Below are positions 17,988 to 27,498 of a stretch of 64,000 bases of DNA, piece after piece (within the stretch, counting starts at the first letter, position 1; each line of letters starts with the position of its first letter). The notes under the pieces were generated by a model, which saw only the letters and a program-made list of their open reading frames with translations, did not search any database and was not told the origin of the DNA. The translations under genes and the position numbers were made by a program. The stretch is taken from assembly GCF_004341375.1 (NCBI RefSeq), contig NZ_SLXO01000008.1, positions 1 through 64,000 on the forward strand, written 5' to 3'. Source of the DNA: Rhodothalassium salexigens DSM 2132 (lineage in GTDB: Bacteria; Pseudomonadota; Alphaproteobacteria; Sphingomonadales; Rhodothalassiaceae).

Positions 17988-19595
17988 GTGTCCAGCGTTC
18001 TGCCCAAGGTCGAGCCGACAGCCGAAGCGGCCATGCCGCCGACCACTGCCGATCCCGTCGGTGGCCCCGCGGGTGGGCTCGACCGTCGTGCGGCCATCGC
18101 CGCGTTCGCAGGGCTGATGGTGGCGGCGGTGCTGTTGTTCTGGTCCAGTTGGGCCAGCATGGTGCGGGTGTGGCTGAATTCGGACACCTATGGCCATGGT
18201 TTTTTGATCCCGGCGGTGGCGGGCTATCTGGTGTGGCTCGGCTGGCCGCGGGTCCGGGCACGGCCGGTTCGACCGTCGCGCTGGGGGTGGGCGCTCTTCG
18301 CGGCGGCCTTGGCGCTTTGGCTCCTGGGTGCGTTGGTGCACGCCAATCTGCTCCAGCATGCCGCGGTGGTGGCGATGGTGCCGGCGGCGGTGTTGACCGT
18401 GTTTGGCATCGCTTGGACGCGCGCGCTGGTGTTTCCGCTGGGGTATCTGTTCTTCATGGTGCCGTTCGGCGATTTCGCCATCCGGCCGCTTCAGGGGCTG
18501 ACCGCGGATTACACGGTCGCTCTGCTGCGCCTGACCAGCGTGCCGGTCTATCTGGAAGGCTGGGTGATGACCATCCCGGGCGGGCGCTTCCTGGTTGCCG
18601 AGGCGTGTTCCGGGGCGCGCTACCTGATCGCCATGGTGGCGCTCGGCGTGCTGATCGCGGGCTTGATGTTCGATAGCTGGGCCAAGCGGTTGGTCTATGT
18701 GGCGCTGTCTGTGGCGGTGCCGATCGTCGCCAATGTGGTGCGCGCCTACGGTATCGTGATGATCGCCTATTGGAGCGACTTCGAGCACGCGGTGGGCGTC
18801 GATCATCTGATCTATGGGTTTGTCTTCCTGGGCTTCGTGATGATGCTGATGATCGCTCTGGCGGTGCTGATGCGCGGCAAGGCGCCGGCGGACGCGGCGA
18901 TGCCGGCTGCCGCTGCGCCCGGTAAGGCGGTGCGCGCCGGCCCGTGGGCGCTGGCGCTGGCGTGCCTGGGGGCGTTGGTCTTGATGGCGGCTGTGCGCGG
19001 CTATGCCGGCCTGATCGCTGCGCCGGTCGAGACGCCGGCGGTGACGCTGGCGCTGCCGGCGGGCGGCGCGGCACGTCCGGCCGACGGCAATGACTGGCAC
19101 GGCCGCTTTCCCGCCGCCGACGCTCAAGGCGTTTGGGACTATCGCTATGACCGAACCCGAGTGTCGGTCTTCGTCGCGGCCTATGCCAGCCAACGCCAGG
19201 GCAAGGAGTTGATTGCCTATGGCAATAGCCTGATGCGGCCGTCGGGCTACGATCTGTTGTCGGAGGGGCGGTTGAGCGATTGGCCGCACGATGCCATCCC
19301 GGCACCGCGTCAATTGTGGATCAAGCGCCCGGGTGAGGCTGACCGCTGGGTCTGGGCTTGGTACTGGGTCGGTGAGCGGGTGTTTGGCAGTCGGACCGGG
19401 GCGCAATGGCAGTATCTGCGCAACCAGTTGCTGTTCGGTCGCGAAGACGCGGGCGTTCTGGCGGTGTCGTTCACCGGCGAAGCGCCCGAGACCGAAACGC
19501 TCAGCGGGTTTCTCAAGCAAACCGGGCTCTATGACGCCCTGGCAAACGGCCGTCCGGGCGGGCTGGTCCAGCCGGTGTCGGCGCGCCCCCAATGA
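17988..19595 (+). CDS. xrtA: exosortase A fused to a C-terminal EpsI domain
   Basis: This 535-residue inner-membrane protein has an N-terminal exosortase domain of about eight membrane segments and a periplasmic EpsI-like domain after residue ~330. The predicted catalytic triad of the family is present: Cys207 in EACSGARYL, Arg252 in NVVRAYG and His273 in GVDHLIYGF. It should cleave PEP-CTERM tails and hand the proteins to a downstream attachment step, coupled to exopolysaccharide export. The EpsI domain (VWDYRYDRTRVSVFVAAY) is often a separate gene, fused here. Translation begins at GTG (17988). Predicted substrates are encoded at 27499-28455 and 36874-37584. Confidence 0.93.
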   Translation: MSSVLPKVEPTAEAAMPPTTADPVGGPAGGLDRRAAIAAFAGLMVAAVLLFWSSWASMVRVWLNSDTYGHGFLIPAVAGYLVWLGWPRVRARPVRPSRWGWALFAAALALWLLGALVHANLLQHAAVVAMVPAAVLTVFGIAWTRALVFPLGYLFFMVPFGDFAIRPLQGLTADYTVALLRLTSVPVYLEGWVMTIPGGRFLVAEACSGARYLIAMVALGVLIAGLMFDSWAKRLVYVALSVAVPIVANVVRAYGIVMIAYWSDFEHAVGVDHLIYGFVFLGFVMMLMIALAVLMRGKAPADAAMPAAAAPGKAVRAGPWALALACLGALVLMAAVRGYAGLIAAPVETPAVTLALPAGGAARPADGNDWHGRFPAADAQGVWDYRYDRTRVSVFVAAYASQRQGKELIAYGNSLMRPSGYDLLSEGRLSDWPHDAIPAPRQLWIKRPGEADRWVWAWYWVGERVFGSRTGAQWQYLRNQLLFGREDAGVLAVSFTGEAPETETLSGFLKQTGLYDALANGRPGGLVQPVSARPQ

Positions 19596-19609
19596 CGGAG
19601 CTCTGATCC

Positions 19610-21553
19610 ATGTGCGGATTGGCGGGATTGTTCGACCTGCGCGGCGATCGCCCGGTCGATCGGGGGCTGGTGCGGGCGATGACCGACGCCTTGACCCATC
19701 GCGGTCCCGACGACAGCGGCTATCTGATCGAACCGGGCGTCGGCCTGGGCCATCGCCGCTTGTCGATCATCGACCTGGCCGGCGGGCACCAGCCGATCTT
19801 CAATGAAGACGATAGCGTCGCCGTGGTGTTCAATGGTGAGATCTACAACTTTCAGGATCTGATGTCGGAGCTGACCGCGCTCGGCCACCGCTTCAAGACC
19901 CGCAGCGACACCGAGACCATCGTTCACGCCTGGGAGGAATGGGGTGAGGCGTGCGTCGAGCGCCTGCGCGGCATGTTCGCCTTTGCGCTTTACGACCGGG
20001 CCCGGGGCTGCGTGTTCCTGGCCCGCGACCGGCTCGGCATCAAGCCGCTCTACTATAGCTGTCTGCCCGATGGCCGGGTGATCTTTGGCTCCGAGCTCAA
20101 GGCGTTGCTGGTTCATCCCGATCTCGATCGGACGCTCGATCCGCGCGCGGTGGAGGACTTCTTCGCGCTCGGCTATGTGCCGGACCCGCGCTCGATCTAT
20201 CGCGCCGCGGCGAAGCTGCCGCCCGGGCACACGCTTCTGTTACGCCGCGGCGACGCGCACCCGGTGCCGCGCTGCTATTGGACGCCGTGTTTCGAGGGCG
20301 ATGTGGACGGCCCGCTGGACGCCCTGGGCGACGAATTGATGGCGCGCATGAGCGAGGCGGTGCGGCTGCGTATGATCGCCGATGTCCCGTTGGGCGCGTT
20401 CCTGTCGGGCGGCGTGGATTCGAGCGCGGTGGTGGCGATGATGTCGACGCTTCAGGACGAGCCGGTCAACACCTGCAATATCTCGTTCGGCGAAAAGGCG
20501 TTCGACGAGGCGCCTTATGCCCGCGCCATGGCCGACCGCTACCACACCCGCCACCACAGCCGTACCGTCGACCCCAATGACTTCGACCTGGTGGCCGACC
20601 TGCCGCGCGTCTATGACGAGCCATTCGCCGACAGCTCGGCCTTGCCCACCTATCGGGTGTGCGAAGAGGCGCGCCGTCATGTGAAGGTGGCACTGTCGGG
20701 CGATGGCGGCGACGAGGTGTTCATCGGCTACCGTCGCTACCGCTGGCACCACTATGAGGAGCGGGTGCGCCGCCGGCTGCCCCAGGCGTTGCGCGGGCCG
20801 CTGTTCGGGCTTGCCGGCCGGCTTTACCCCAAAATGGACTGGGCGCCGCGGCCGCTGCGTGCCAAGGCGACCTTGCAGGCGTTGGCGCGCAATTCGGCCG
20901 ACGGCTATTTTCACAGCGTCTCGCTGATGCCCAACGACTTGCGCGAGCGCCTGTATTCTCCGGCCATGAAGCGGAACCTTCAGGGCTATCGAACGCCGCA
21001 GCTGTTCGCCGAGCATCTGGCCGATGCACCCAGCGATCACCATCTGGCCCAGATTCAATACCTTGACATGAAAACGTATCTGCCTGGGGATATTCTCACC
21101 AAGGTGGATCGGGCTAGCATGGCCCACAGCCTGGAGGTGCGGGTGCCGCTGCTCGACCACCCGTTCGTGGAATGGGCCGGCCGTGTCTCGCCGGCGCTCA
21201 AGTTGCAAGGACGGGAGGGTAAGTTTCTGTTCAAGAAGGCGTTGGAGACCCATGTGCCGCACGACATCCTGTATCGGGACAAGATGGGATTCGGCGTGCC
21301 TGTGGGCCAATGGTTCCGCGGCCCGCTGCGCAACCGGATCGAGGGCTTGGCGGATAATCCGGCGCTGGCTGAGTCGGGGCTGTTCGAGCGGTCGGCGGTG
21401 CAGGCGATGGTGCGGGCCCATCTGTCCGGCGCGCGAGACTATACCCAGCCCCTGTGGGCCTTGGTGATGTTTGCCGGCTTTTTGGAAAACGTTCACCAAA
21501 TCGAAAGTAAGAAGCCTCAAGAAACCATGTGTAGGGAGCCGAGTTTCACCTAA
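19610..21553 (+). CDS. exosortase A system-associated amidotransferase 1 (asparagine synthase family)
   Basis: This 647-residue protein is a canonical glutamine-dependent amidotransferase of the AsnB family. It begins MCGLAGLFDL, so Cys2 is the glutaminase nucleophile. The glutaminase domain continues with HRGPDDSGYL, GHRRLSIIDL and FNGEIYNF. The synthetase domain has the PP-loop SGGVDSSAV from residue 266 and SGDGGDEVFIGY. It matches XrtA amidotransferase 1, thought to amidate a carboxyl group on the glycan or its precursor. It lies 14 bases after the exosortase. It differs from the protein at 9346, which lacks Cys2. Confidence 0.93.
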   Translation: MCGLAGLFDLRGDRPVDRGLVRAMTDALTHRGPDDSGYLIEPGVGLGHRRLSIIDLAGGHQPIFNEDDSVAVVFNGEIYNFQDLMSELTALGHRFKTRSDTETIVHAWEEWGEACVERLRGMFAFALYDRARGCVFLARDRLGIKPLYYSCLPDGRVIFGSELKALLVHPDLDRTLDPRAVEDFFALGYVPDPRSIYRAAAKLPPGHTLLLRRGDAHPVPRCYWTPCFEGDVDGPLDALGDELMARMSEAVRLRMIADVPLGAFLSGGVDSSAVVAMMSTLQDEPVNTCNISFGEKAFDEAPYARAMADRYHTRHHSRTVDPNDFDLVADLPRVYDEPFADSSALPTYRVCEEARRHVKVALSGDGGDEVFIGYRRYRWHHYEERVRRRLPQALRGPLFGLAGRLYPKMDWAPRPLRAKATLQALARNSADGYFHSVSLMPNDLRERLYSPAMKRNLQGYRTPQLFAEHLADAPSDHHLAQIQYLDMKTYLPGDILTKVDRASMAHSLEVRVPLLDHPFVEWAGRVSPALKLQGREGKFLFKKALETHVPHDILYRDKMGFGVPVGQWFRGPLRNRIEGLADNPALAESGLFERSAVQAMVRAHLSGARDYTQPLWALVMFAGFLENVHQIESKKPQETMCREPSFT

Positions 21554-21685
21554 GGGCGCTGTCCACAGCGACAATCGGCAAGATCCGGTCACGGCCGTGC
21601 GTTTGACCTCGGGCCAAAAAAGCGAAAAACTGGCCGATGGTTCGTCCGCCGGTCGTTGGGGAGGACGAGAAATTGGGGGCCAACA

Positions 21686-23059
21686 ATGCGTTCGAGATTT
21701 TCTCGACCTTTAGCCTTTCTTGCTCTACTTGAGTACGGACTGCTTCTGACAATTTTTGGTATCAGTCTCTATCGGTTGGAGGGCCACTTTGCGCTACCCG
21801 ACGACATCGGTATGTCGATCTTCCGGTTGGCGCTGGTCTCCTTGACGGTCCAGGCAATGATGTACGCGTTGGGCCTTTATACTTGGCGTGTGGGGGCTAG
21901 CGTGTTCGATGTTCTCTTGCGGTTTTTCGCCGCGTTCATCCTTGGGTTCGCGGCGTATGGCTTCATTGTTCTGCTTGTTTCGTTTTTGGGTTTGCCGCCG
22001 ATTGTTCTGGTGAAAGCGGTCTTTGCTTCGATCCCGGTGATGCTGGTTTTGCGCTATGCCTTCATGCGCTTGACGGATTCGGTGCATACCAAGAGCCACG
22101 TGTTGGTGCTTGGGGCGGGCGACAAGGCGGCGCATCTTGAGGCTCTGGCTCAGCGCGGGCGCGAGACGCGGTTTCGCATCAAGGGCTTCATCCCCATGGA
22201 GGACAAAGATCTGGCGGTCGAGTCGGCCAAGGTCACCAGGATGCCGGAGAATCTCGGGCAATATGTGGTCGACAACAGTGTCGACGAGGTCGTGGTGGCG
22301 CTGGAGGAACGGCGGGGCACCTTGCCGTTGGAAAAGCTGATCGACGCCCGGCTCAACGGGGCCAAGGTCACCGAGTACCAATCCTTCTGCGAACAGGCCG
22401 AGGGGCACATCGATCTGGAGGCGCTGCGTCCCAGTTGGTTTTTCGAGTCCGCGGGCTTTCGCTCCGGGGCCTTGCATCAGGTGATGAAGCGGTCGATCGA
22501 CATCGGTCTGAGCTTGATCCTGCTGGTCTTCACCTTGCCGTTGCTGATCCTGACGGCGATCGCGGTCAAGCTGGATAGCCCAGGCGCCGTCTTCTACACG
22601 CAAGAGCGGGTCGGTCTGGGCGGTCGGCCGTTCACGCTGATCAAGTTCCGCTCCATGCGCAATGACGCGGAACAATCCAACGCGCCGCAATGGGCGCGCA
22701 AGCAGGACGCCCGCGTGACCCGTGTGGGCCGGGTGATCCGCAAGACCCGGATCGACGAGATCCCGCAGATCTTCAACGTCCTGCGCGGCGATATGAGCTT
22801 CGTGGGTCCGCGCCCCGAAAGGCCCTTCTTCGTCACGCAGCTGGCGCAACAGATCCCGTTCTATCAGGAACGCCACCGGGTCCGGCCCGGCATCACCGGG
22901 TGGGCGCAGTTGAACTATCCCTATGGCGCGTCGGAAGAGGATGCGCGCAAGAAGCTTGAGTACGATCTCTACTATATCAAACACTTCTCCATCATCTTCG
23001 ACCTGTCGATCGCCCTGCAGACGGTGCGGGTGATCCTGTGGGCCGACGGCGCGCGATAG
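21686..23059 (+). CDS. XrtA-associated undecaprenyl-phosphate sugar-phosphate transferase
   Basis: This 457-residue protein is a polyisoprenyl-phosphate hexose-1-phosphate transferase, the priming enzyme of polymer synthesis. The N-terminal half has four membrane segments and a CoA-binding-like region (SHVLVLGAGDKAAHLEAL). The catalytic half begins KRSIDIGLSLILL, continues TQERVGLGGRPFTLIKFRSM, and has the DEIPQIFNVLRGDMSFVGPRPERP hallmark (read in parts). ATG at 21686 is preferred over an upstream in-frame TTG at 21656. The 130-base gap after the amidotransferase may hold its own promoter. Confidence 0.9.
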   Translation: MRSRFSRPLAFLALLEYGLLLTIFGISLYRLEGHFALPDDIGMSIFRLALVSLTVQAMMYALGLYTWRVGASVFDVLLRFFAAFILGFAAYGFIVLLVSFLGLPPIVLVKAVFASIPVMLVLRYAFMRLTDSVHTKSHVLVLGAGDKAAHLEALAQRGRETRFRIKGFIPMEDKDLAVESAKVTRMPENLGQYVVDNSVDEVVVALEERRGTLPLEKLIDARLNGAKVTEYQSFCEQAEGHIDLEALRPSWFFESAGFRSGALHQVMKRSIDIGLSLILLVFTLPLLILTAIAVKLDSPGAVFYTQERVGLGGRPFTLIKFRSMRNDAEQSNAPQWARKQDARVTRVGRVIRKTRIDEIPQIFNVLRGDMSFVGPRPERPFFVTQLAQQIPFYQERHRVRPGITGWAQLNYPYGASEEDARKKLEYDLYYIKHFSIIFDLSIALQTVRVILWADGAR

Positions 23060-23074
23060 GGGCCGGGCGGGCTT

Positions 23075-24265
23075 ATGGATGATGGTGCGGCTCGGCGTAT
23101 GACGGGAACGGTGGAGGGTGACGGCAGCACCGACCCGTGCACCGTGCTGCATGTCTTCCCCACCTTCTGCGTCGGTGGGGTGCCGATCCGGATCGTCGAC
23201 GTGGCCAATCGGCTCGGCGCCGGCTTTCGCCATCGGGTGGTGGCGCTCGACGGGCGGATGGACGCGCTCGCCCGGGTCCGCGCCGGCACCGATTTCCAGG
23301 CCGCGCCGGCGGTGCCGGCAGCGGCGCGGCGCGGTAATCTGCTGGCCATCATGGGCTATCTGAAACGGGTGCCGGTGGATCTGCTGTGTACCTATAATTT
23401 TGGTGCGATGGATTGGTGCCTGGGCCGGACCTTGTCCGGCGGGCCTGCGCACCTGCACTTCGAGAGCGGGTTCGGGCCCGACGAGGCCCACAAGCCGTTA
23501 CTGCGGCGCAATCTCTATCGCGCGGTGGCGCTGCGTGGTGCGCACCGGCTGGTGGTGCCGTCTTATACCCTGCAGCGGCTGGCGGCCCGGCACAGTTGGG
23601 CCGCGGCGGCCAAGACGAAGCTGGTGCCGAACGGCGTTGATACGGCGCTTTTCCGCCCGGCTGAACGGGGCGAGGCCCGCCGTCCCAGCCCTGGCGGCGA
23701 GCGCCCCGTGACCGTGGCCACCGTGGCGCCGTTGCGCGCCGAGAAACGCCTGGATCGCCTGGTGGCGGCGGTGGCGTCGCTCGCTGCCGCTTCTGGCGCT
23801 CAGGCCGGGCCGCCGTTTCGCGTCGTCATCACCGGCGACGGACCGGAGCGCCCGGCGCTCGAACGGGCGGTGTCGGACCGGGGGCTGGCGGGCTTGGTCG
23901 CGTTGCCGGGCGCGCGCGACGATGTGGCGGCAGCGTTGCAGGCGGCGGATGTCTTCGTCATGACGTCCGAGACCGAGCAGATGCCCAATGCCTTGTTGCA
24001 GGCCATGGCGGCGGGCTTGCCGGTGGCGGCGTTCGATGCCGGCGACATCAAGGTGATCCTGCCGCCGGAGCAATTGCCGTTTGTGTGTGGCCAGGGTGAC
24101 GAGCGGGCGTTCGGCGTGGCATTGGCGCGCTTGGTGGGCGATCCGGCGTTGCGGCAGACATTGGGGGCGGCCAACCGGCGGCGGGTCGAGCAGGCCTATG
24201 GTATCGACACCATGGTGGAGGCATATCGCCGGCTCTATGCCGCCGCGATCGGGGGGCGGGCGTGA
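23075..24265 (+). CDS. glycosyltransferase family 4, PEP-CTERM system-associated
   Basis: This 396-residue GT-B enzyme has an N-terminal acceptor domain with HVFPTFCVGGVPIRIVDVAN and a C-terminal donor domain with TVAPLRAEKRLDRLV, VVITGDGPERPALERAV and the EX7E-type stretch TSETEQMPNALLQAMAAGLPV. It resembles the sugar transferase group seen with exosortase A. The donor sugar is unknown. It begins 15 bases after the priming transferase and its stop overlaps the next glycosyltransferase start. Confidence 0.88.
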   Translation: MDDGAARRMTGTVEGDGSTDPCTVLHVFPTFCVGGVPIRIVDVANRLGAGFRHRVVALDGRMDALARVRAGTDFQAAPAVPAAARRGNLLAIMGYLKRVPVDLLCTYNFGAMDWCLGRTLSGGPAHLHFESGFGPDEAHKPLLRRNLYRAVALRGAHRLVVPSYTLQRLAARHSWAAAAKTKLVPNGVDTALFRPAERGEARRPSPGGERPVTVATVAPLRAEKRLDRLVAAVASLAAASGAQAGPPFRVVITGDGPERPALERAVSDRGLAGLVALPGARDDVAAALQAADVFVMTSETEQMPNALLQAMAAGLPVAAFDAGDIKVILPPEQLPFVCGQGDERAFGVALARLVGDPALRQTLGAANRRRVEQAYGIDTMVEAYRRLYAAAIGGRA

Positions 24266-25503
24266 ATATCCTGCTGTTTTCTTCGCTGTTTCCCAATGCC
24301 GAGCAGCCCTTTCACGGCATTTTCGTCGAGAACCGGCTGCGTCATCTGTTGGCCGAGAGCGGTTGGCAGGCGCAGGTGGTGGCGCCGGTGCCGTGGTTCC
24401 CGTTCAAGGGTCGGGCGTTCGGCGCTTACGGCCGGTTCGCCCGCGTCCCCGCGCGCGAAGAGCGCCATGGCCTCTCGATTTGCCACCCGCGCTATCCGGT
24501 GATCCCGAAGCTGGGCATGTCGGTAGCCCCCCGGCTTCTCTATCTGGGGGCGCGCGCAGCCGTTCGGCGGGCTGTGCAAAGCGGGGTGCCGGTCGACCTG
24601 ATCGACGCGCATTACTTCTATCCCGATGGCGTGGCGGCGGCGATGTTGGCGCGCGAGTTCGCGCTGCCGCTGACGATCACCGGTCGGGGCACCGACCTTA
24701 ACCTGATCCCGCGCTATCCCCGCTGTCGGGCGCAAATCCAATGGGCGGCCGAGACCGCGTCGGGCCTGATCACCGTGTGCAACGCCCTGGCCGACGATCT
24801 GGCCGCCTTGGGCGTGGCGCGCGAGCGGGTGACGGTGTTGCGCAACGGCGTCGACGCCACGGTGTTCCGCCCCGAGCCCGACGCGGCCGCGGCGTTGCGG
24901 GCCGAGCATGGTCGGCCGGGGGAAGCGGTCTGGCTATCGGTCGGGCATCTGATCGAGCGCAAAGGCCATGATCTGGCGATCCGGGCACTGTCGTTAGCGC
25001 CCGAGGGTCGGCTGTGGATCGTCGGCACCGGCCCTGAAGAAGCTGCGCTGCGCGCCCTGGCCCGGCAACTCGGGCTGGCGGATCGGGTGCGGTTTCTGGG
25101 CGCTTTCCCCCATGACCGGTTGGCCGCCATCTATAGCGCGGCCGATGTGCTCATCCTGGGGTCGACGCGGGAAGGCTGGCCCAATGTGCTTCTGGAGAGC
25201 ATGGCGTGCGGCACGCCTGTGGTGGCGACGGCGGTCAATGGTTCGCCCGAGGTGGTCCGGGCCGATGTGGCCGGGCGGGTGGTGCCGGAGCGCACGGCGG
25301 CGGCGGTCGCCGAAGCGGTTGCGGCCGTCCTCGCTCAAGCGGCAGACGGCGCGGCGGTTCGAGCCTATGCCGAAGACTTCTCGTGGACCGCAACAAGCCG
25401 CGGGCAAATGGCGCTGTTCGAGCGGATCATCGCCGACCGCCGCCGGCGATCCGGGCGACCGGCGGGGCAAGGCGATCCGTCGGCGTACCGATCCGAGGCG
25501 TGA
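24262..25503 (+). CDS. glycosyltransferase family 4
   Basis: This 413-residue GT-B enzyme begins VNILLFSSLFPNAEQPFHGIF and contains the donor-domain motifs LIERKGHDLAIRAL, LWIVGTGPEEAALRALA and GSTREGWPNVLLESMACGTPV. It starts with GTG overlapping the previous stop (GTGA). It should add a sugar to the growing lipid-linked repeat unit; the sugar is not predictable. It closes the rightward assembly series. A 7-base inverted repeat (25526-25532 with 25541-25547) lies shortly after the stop, without a clear T-tract. Confidence 0.88.
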   Translation: MNILLFSSLFPNAEQPFHGIFVENRLRHLLAESGWQAQVVAPVPWFPFKGRAFGAYGRFARVPAREERHGLSICHPRYPVIPKLGMSVAPRLLYLGARAAVRRAVQSGVPVDLIDAHYFYPDGVAAAMLAREFALPLTITGRGTDLNLIPRYPRCRAQIQWAAETASGLITVCNALADDLAALGVARERVTVLRNGVDATVFRPEPDAAAALRAEHGRPGEAVWLSVGHLIERKGHDLAIRALSLAPEGRLWIVGTGPEEAALRALARQLGLADRVRFLGAFPHDRLAAIYSAADVLILGSTREGWPNVLLESMACGTPVVATAVNGSPEVVRADVAGRVVPERTAAAVAEAVAAVLAQAADGAAVRAYAEDFSWTATSRGQMALFERIIADRRRRSGRPAGQGDPSAYRSEA

Positions 25504-25685
25504 CGCGACCGACCGATCGCCAGCCGCCAAAGACCCCGGGCTTTGGCCCCTGGATCAAGGCCGCGCGACGGGCCCCAACACAACCGGCCCGACCTGCCAT
25601 CGACCATGGCATGTCAGGCTTTGGGCGATCGGGCGCAAAGGCCGCCGGTCAGTAAGCGGGGGGTGCCGGGTCGGCCTGAGCCCGA

Positions 25686-25868
25686 TTAGAAACTGGCAAT
25701 CAAGCCCAGCCAGAGCAGGGCGCTCAACCCGAGGATCGCGGTAAAGGCCAGTCGCGGCCCGCCGCGGGTCGGGTCGGCTGCCTGGGTCATAGGCCGGGCG
25801 CCGGTTGGCGCTTTGCGGCCGATGGGGTCATAATCGGTCGTGGTTTCGATCTGTGCCTGAGTCGCCAT
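25686..25868 (-). CDS. small tail-anchored membrane protein, unrecognised
   Basis: This 60-residue protein has a polar N-terminus (MATQAQIETTTDYDPIG) and one C-terminal membrane segment (LAFTAILGLSALLWLGL) ending two or three residues before the stop. That is the layout of a tail-anchored protein with its N-terminus in the cytoplasm. The ATG at 25868 follows an excellent AAGGAG at seven bases. It is transcribed against the flanking XrtA genes and has its own AT-rich upstream region. No family is recognised. Its function might relate to the locus, but this is only position. Confidence 0.65.
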   Translation of the reverse strand: MATQAQIETTTDYDPIGRKAPTGARPMTQAADPTRGGPRLAFTAILGLSALLWLGLIASF

Positions 25869-26252
25869 GTTTTGCTCCTTCCGCCGGAGTCGCACCTTTA
25901 TTGTTTGACGACTATATCTTGCACTAGAAAAAGTTAACAAGGGGTTATGGCGAAAAACGTTCGCCACCTGGGGAATTGTGCCGTTTTTGGCGATGGACAA
26001 TGCTTTGCGTGTAAAATATTTGATGTGGGGTGACTGGCGCGTCGGCGCGGGAGGCCATCGCTTGCGCGTCGCCGCGGTTGAGGTCATGCGAAAGGCGGTT
26101 ATTCGATAAAGAGAGGTATGGCAAGCGTCTTTTTGGCAAGCGGTTTTACGCTGTATCTGCGGTTCTGCCGGATGAATTGGGTTTCGTATTGACGGGGTGA
26201 GTATTAGCTTCTAAGAAAATGGCTCTGTCAAATTTTTATTAAGGTGATGGTT
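25869..26252. promoter_or_regulatory. 384-base AT-richer divergent intergenic region
   Basis: This region separates the small membrane protein (leftward) from the epimerase (rightward) and has clearly lower GC than its surroundings. It contains an inverted repeat GGCGAA-N5-TTCGCC at 25949-25965. On the leftward strand, TTGTTA then, 18 bases on, TATAGT form a possible promoter near 25908-25940. On the rightward strand, TTGACG (26189-26194) lies 17 bases before a weak TAAGAA. No additional gene is convincing. Confidence 0.4.
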
Positions 26253-27332
26253 ATGGCCGTCCTTGTGACAGGTGTTGCGGGTTTTATTGGAAGCCATGTT
26301 GCATTGTACTTGCTTGGGCGCGGCGATGACGTCATTGGCGTCGATAATTTCAATAATTATTATGATCCTTCTTTGAAGCGGGCAAGGATACGGCGCGTTG
26401 TAGACTTTGCCGAGGGCGGTGAAGCGGACGCCGATACCGTCGATTTGCTGGCCGGGGTTGACGCCACCGGCAAGGCGCGGGGCGCATTCGAATTGCACGA
26501 GATCGACCTGGCGGACCGTGCCGCCATGGAACGGCTGTTTGCGACCCGGTCGATCCGCAGCGTGGTGCATCTGGGGGCCCAGGCCGGTGTGCGTCATTCG
26601 CTGACCGATCCGTTTCCCTATATCGACAGCAATGTGACCGGCTTCCTGACCATCTTGGAGGGGGCGCGCCACACCGGTGTCGATCATCTGGTCTATGCGT
26701 CGACCAGTTCGGTCTACGGGGCGGTGACCGACATGCCGTTCAATGTCTCGACCCCGGCCGACTATCCGCTGTCGCTTTATGGGGCGACCAAGCGGGCCAA
26801 TGAGTTGATGGCACATGCCTATGCGCACCTGTTCGCCATACCGGTCACCGGCTTGCGCTTTTTCACGGTCTACGGTCCATGGGGGCGGCCCGACATGGCG
26901 TTGTTCCTGTTTACGCGCAAGATCCTCGCCGGCGAGCCGATCGACGTCTTCAACTACGGCCAGCACAAGCGCGATTTCACCTTCATTGACGACATCGTGC
27001 GCGGCGTGGTCGCGGCGCTCGACACGCCCGCCGAGGCGAACCCGAGATGGGATGGCAATGCCCCCGATGCGGCGACCGCCGGCGTGCCGTGGCGGGTCCA
27101 CAATATCGGCAACCAGCGGCCGGTAGAATTGATGCGCTATATCGAGATCCTGGAACAGGAACTAGGCGCCAGGGCCGAGCGCAACCTGCTGCCGATGCAG
27201 GCGGGCGACGTGGCCGAGACCTATGCCGACGTGGACACGTTGGTTGCCGCCACGGGCTACCGCCCGCGCATCCAGGTGGAAGAGGGCGTCCGCCGCTTTG
27301 TCGCCTGGTACCGCCGCTATTACGCGCTTTGA
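26253..27332 (+). CDS. NAD-dependent nucleotide-sugar epimerase, UDP-glucuronate 4-epimerase-like
   Basis: This 359-residue short-chain-dehydrogenase-type enzyme begins MAVLVTGVAGFIGSH, with the TGxxGFIG NAD-binding motif. It has the catalytic YGATK pair (Tyr/Lys) and the substrate region FFTVYGPWGRPDMALF, then NYGQHKRDFTFIDDIV. These stretches are typical of UDP-glucuronate 4-epimerases, making UDP-galacturonate, though other UDP-sugars are possible. ATG at 26253 is chosen because AAGG lies eight bases before it. It should supply a sugar donor for the XrtA polymer. A strong terminator follows at 27380. Confidence 0.88.
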   Translation: MAVLVTGVAGFIGSHVALYLLGRGDDVIGVDNFNNYYDPSLKRARIRRVVDFAEGGEADADTVDLLAGVDATGKARGAFELHEIDLADRAAMERLFATRSIRSVVHLGAQAGVRHSLTDPFPYIDSNVTGFLTILEGARHTGVDHLVYASTSSVYGAVTDMPFNVSTPADYPLSLYGATKRANELMAHAYAHLFAIPVTGLRFFTVYGPWGRPDMALFLFTRKILAGEPIDVFNYGQHKRDFTFIDDIVRGVVAALDTPAEANPRWDGNAPDAATAGVPWRVHNIGNQRPVELMRYIEILEQELGARAERNLLPMQAGDVAETYADVDTLVAATGYRPRIQVEEGVRRFVAWYRRYYAL

Positions 27333-27379
27333 GGCGCATAGCCCGCATCCCGGCATCGCGTCCAATCCATCCAACGAGA

Positions 27380-27410
27380 AAAGGCCGGTGCAATCCACCG
27401 GCCTTTCTTC
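27380..27410. terminator. bidirectional rho-independent terminator
   Basis: An 11-base perfect stem AAAGGCCGGTG / CACCGGCCTTT with a 5-base loop is flanked by T-rich sequence on the plus strand and, read in reverse, by TTTTCTC. It separates the converging epimerase and PEP-CTERM genes and can serve both. Confidence 0.9.
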
Positions 27411-27498
27411 TTCGACGGCTCCCGCGGCGCTCCCGCGGCCGTTTGATCGCTACCGGACTGCCGCCGGGACGGGCCGGCGGCAGGTGGCGTGGCGGTTG

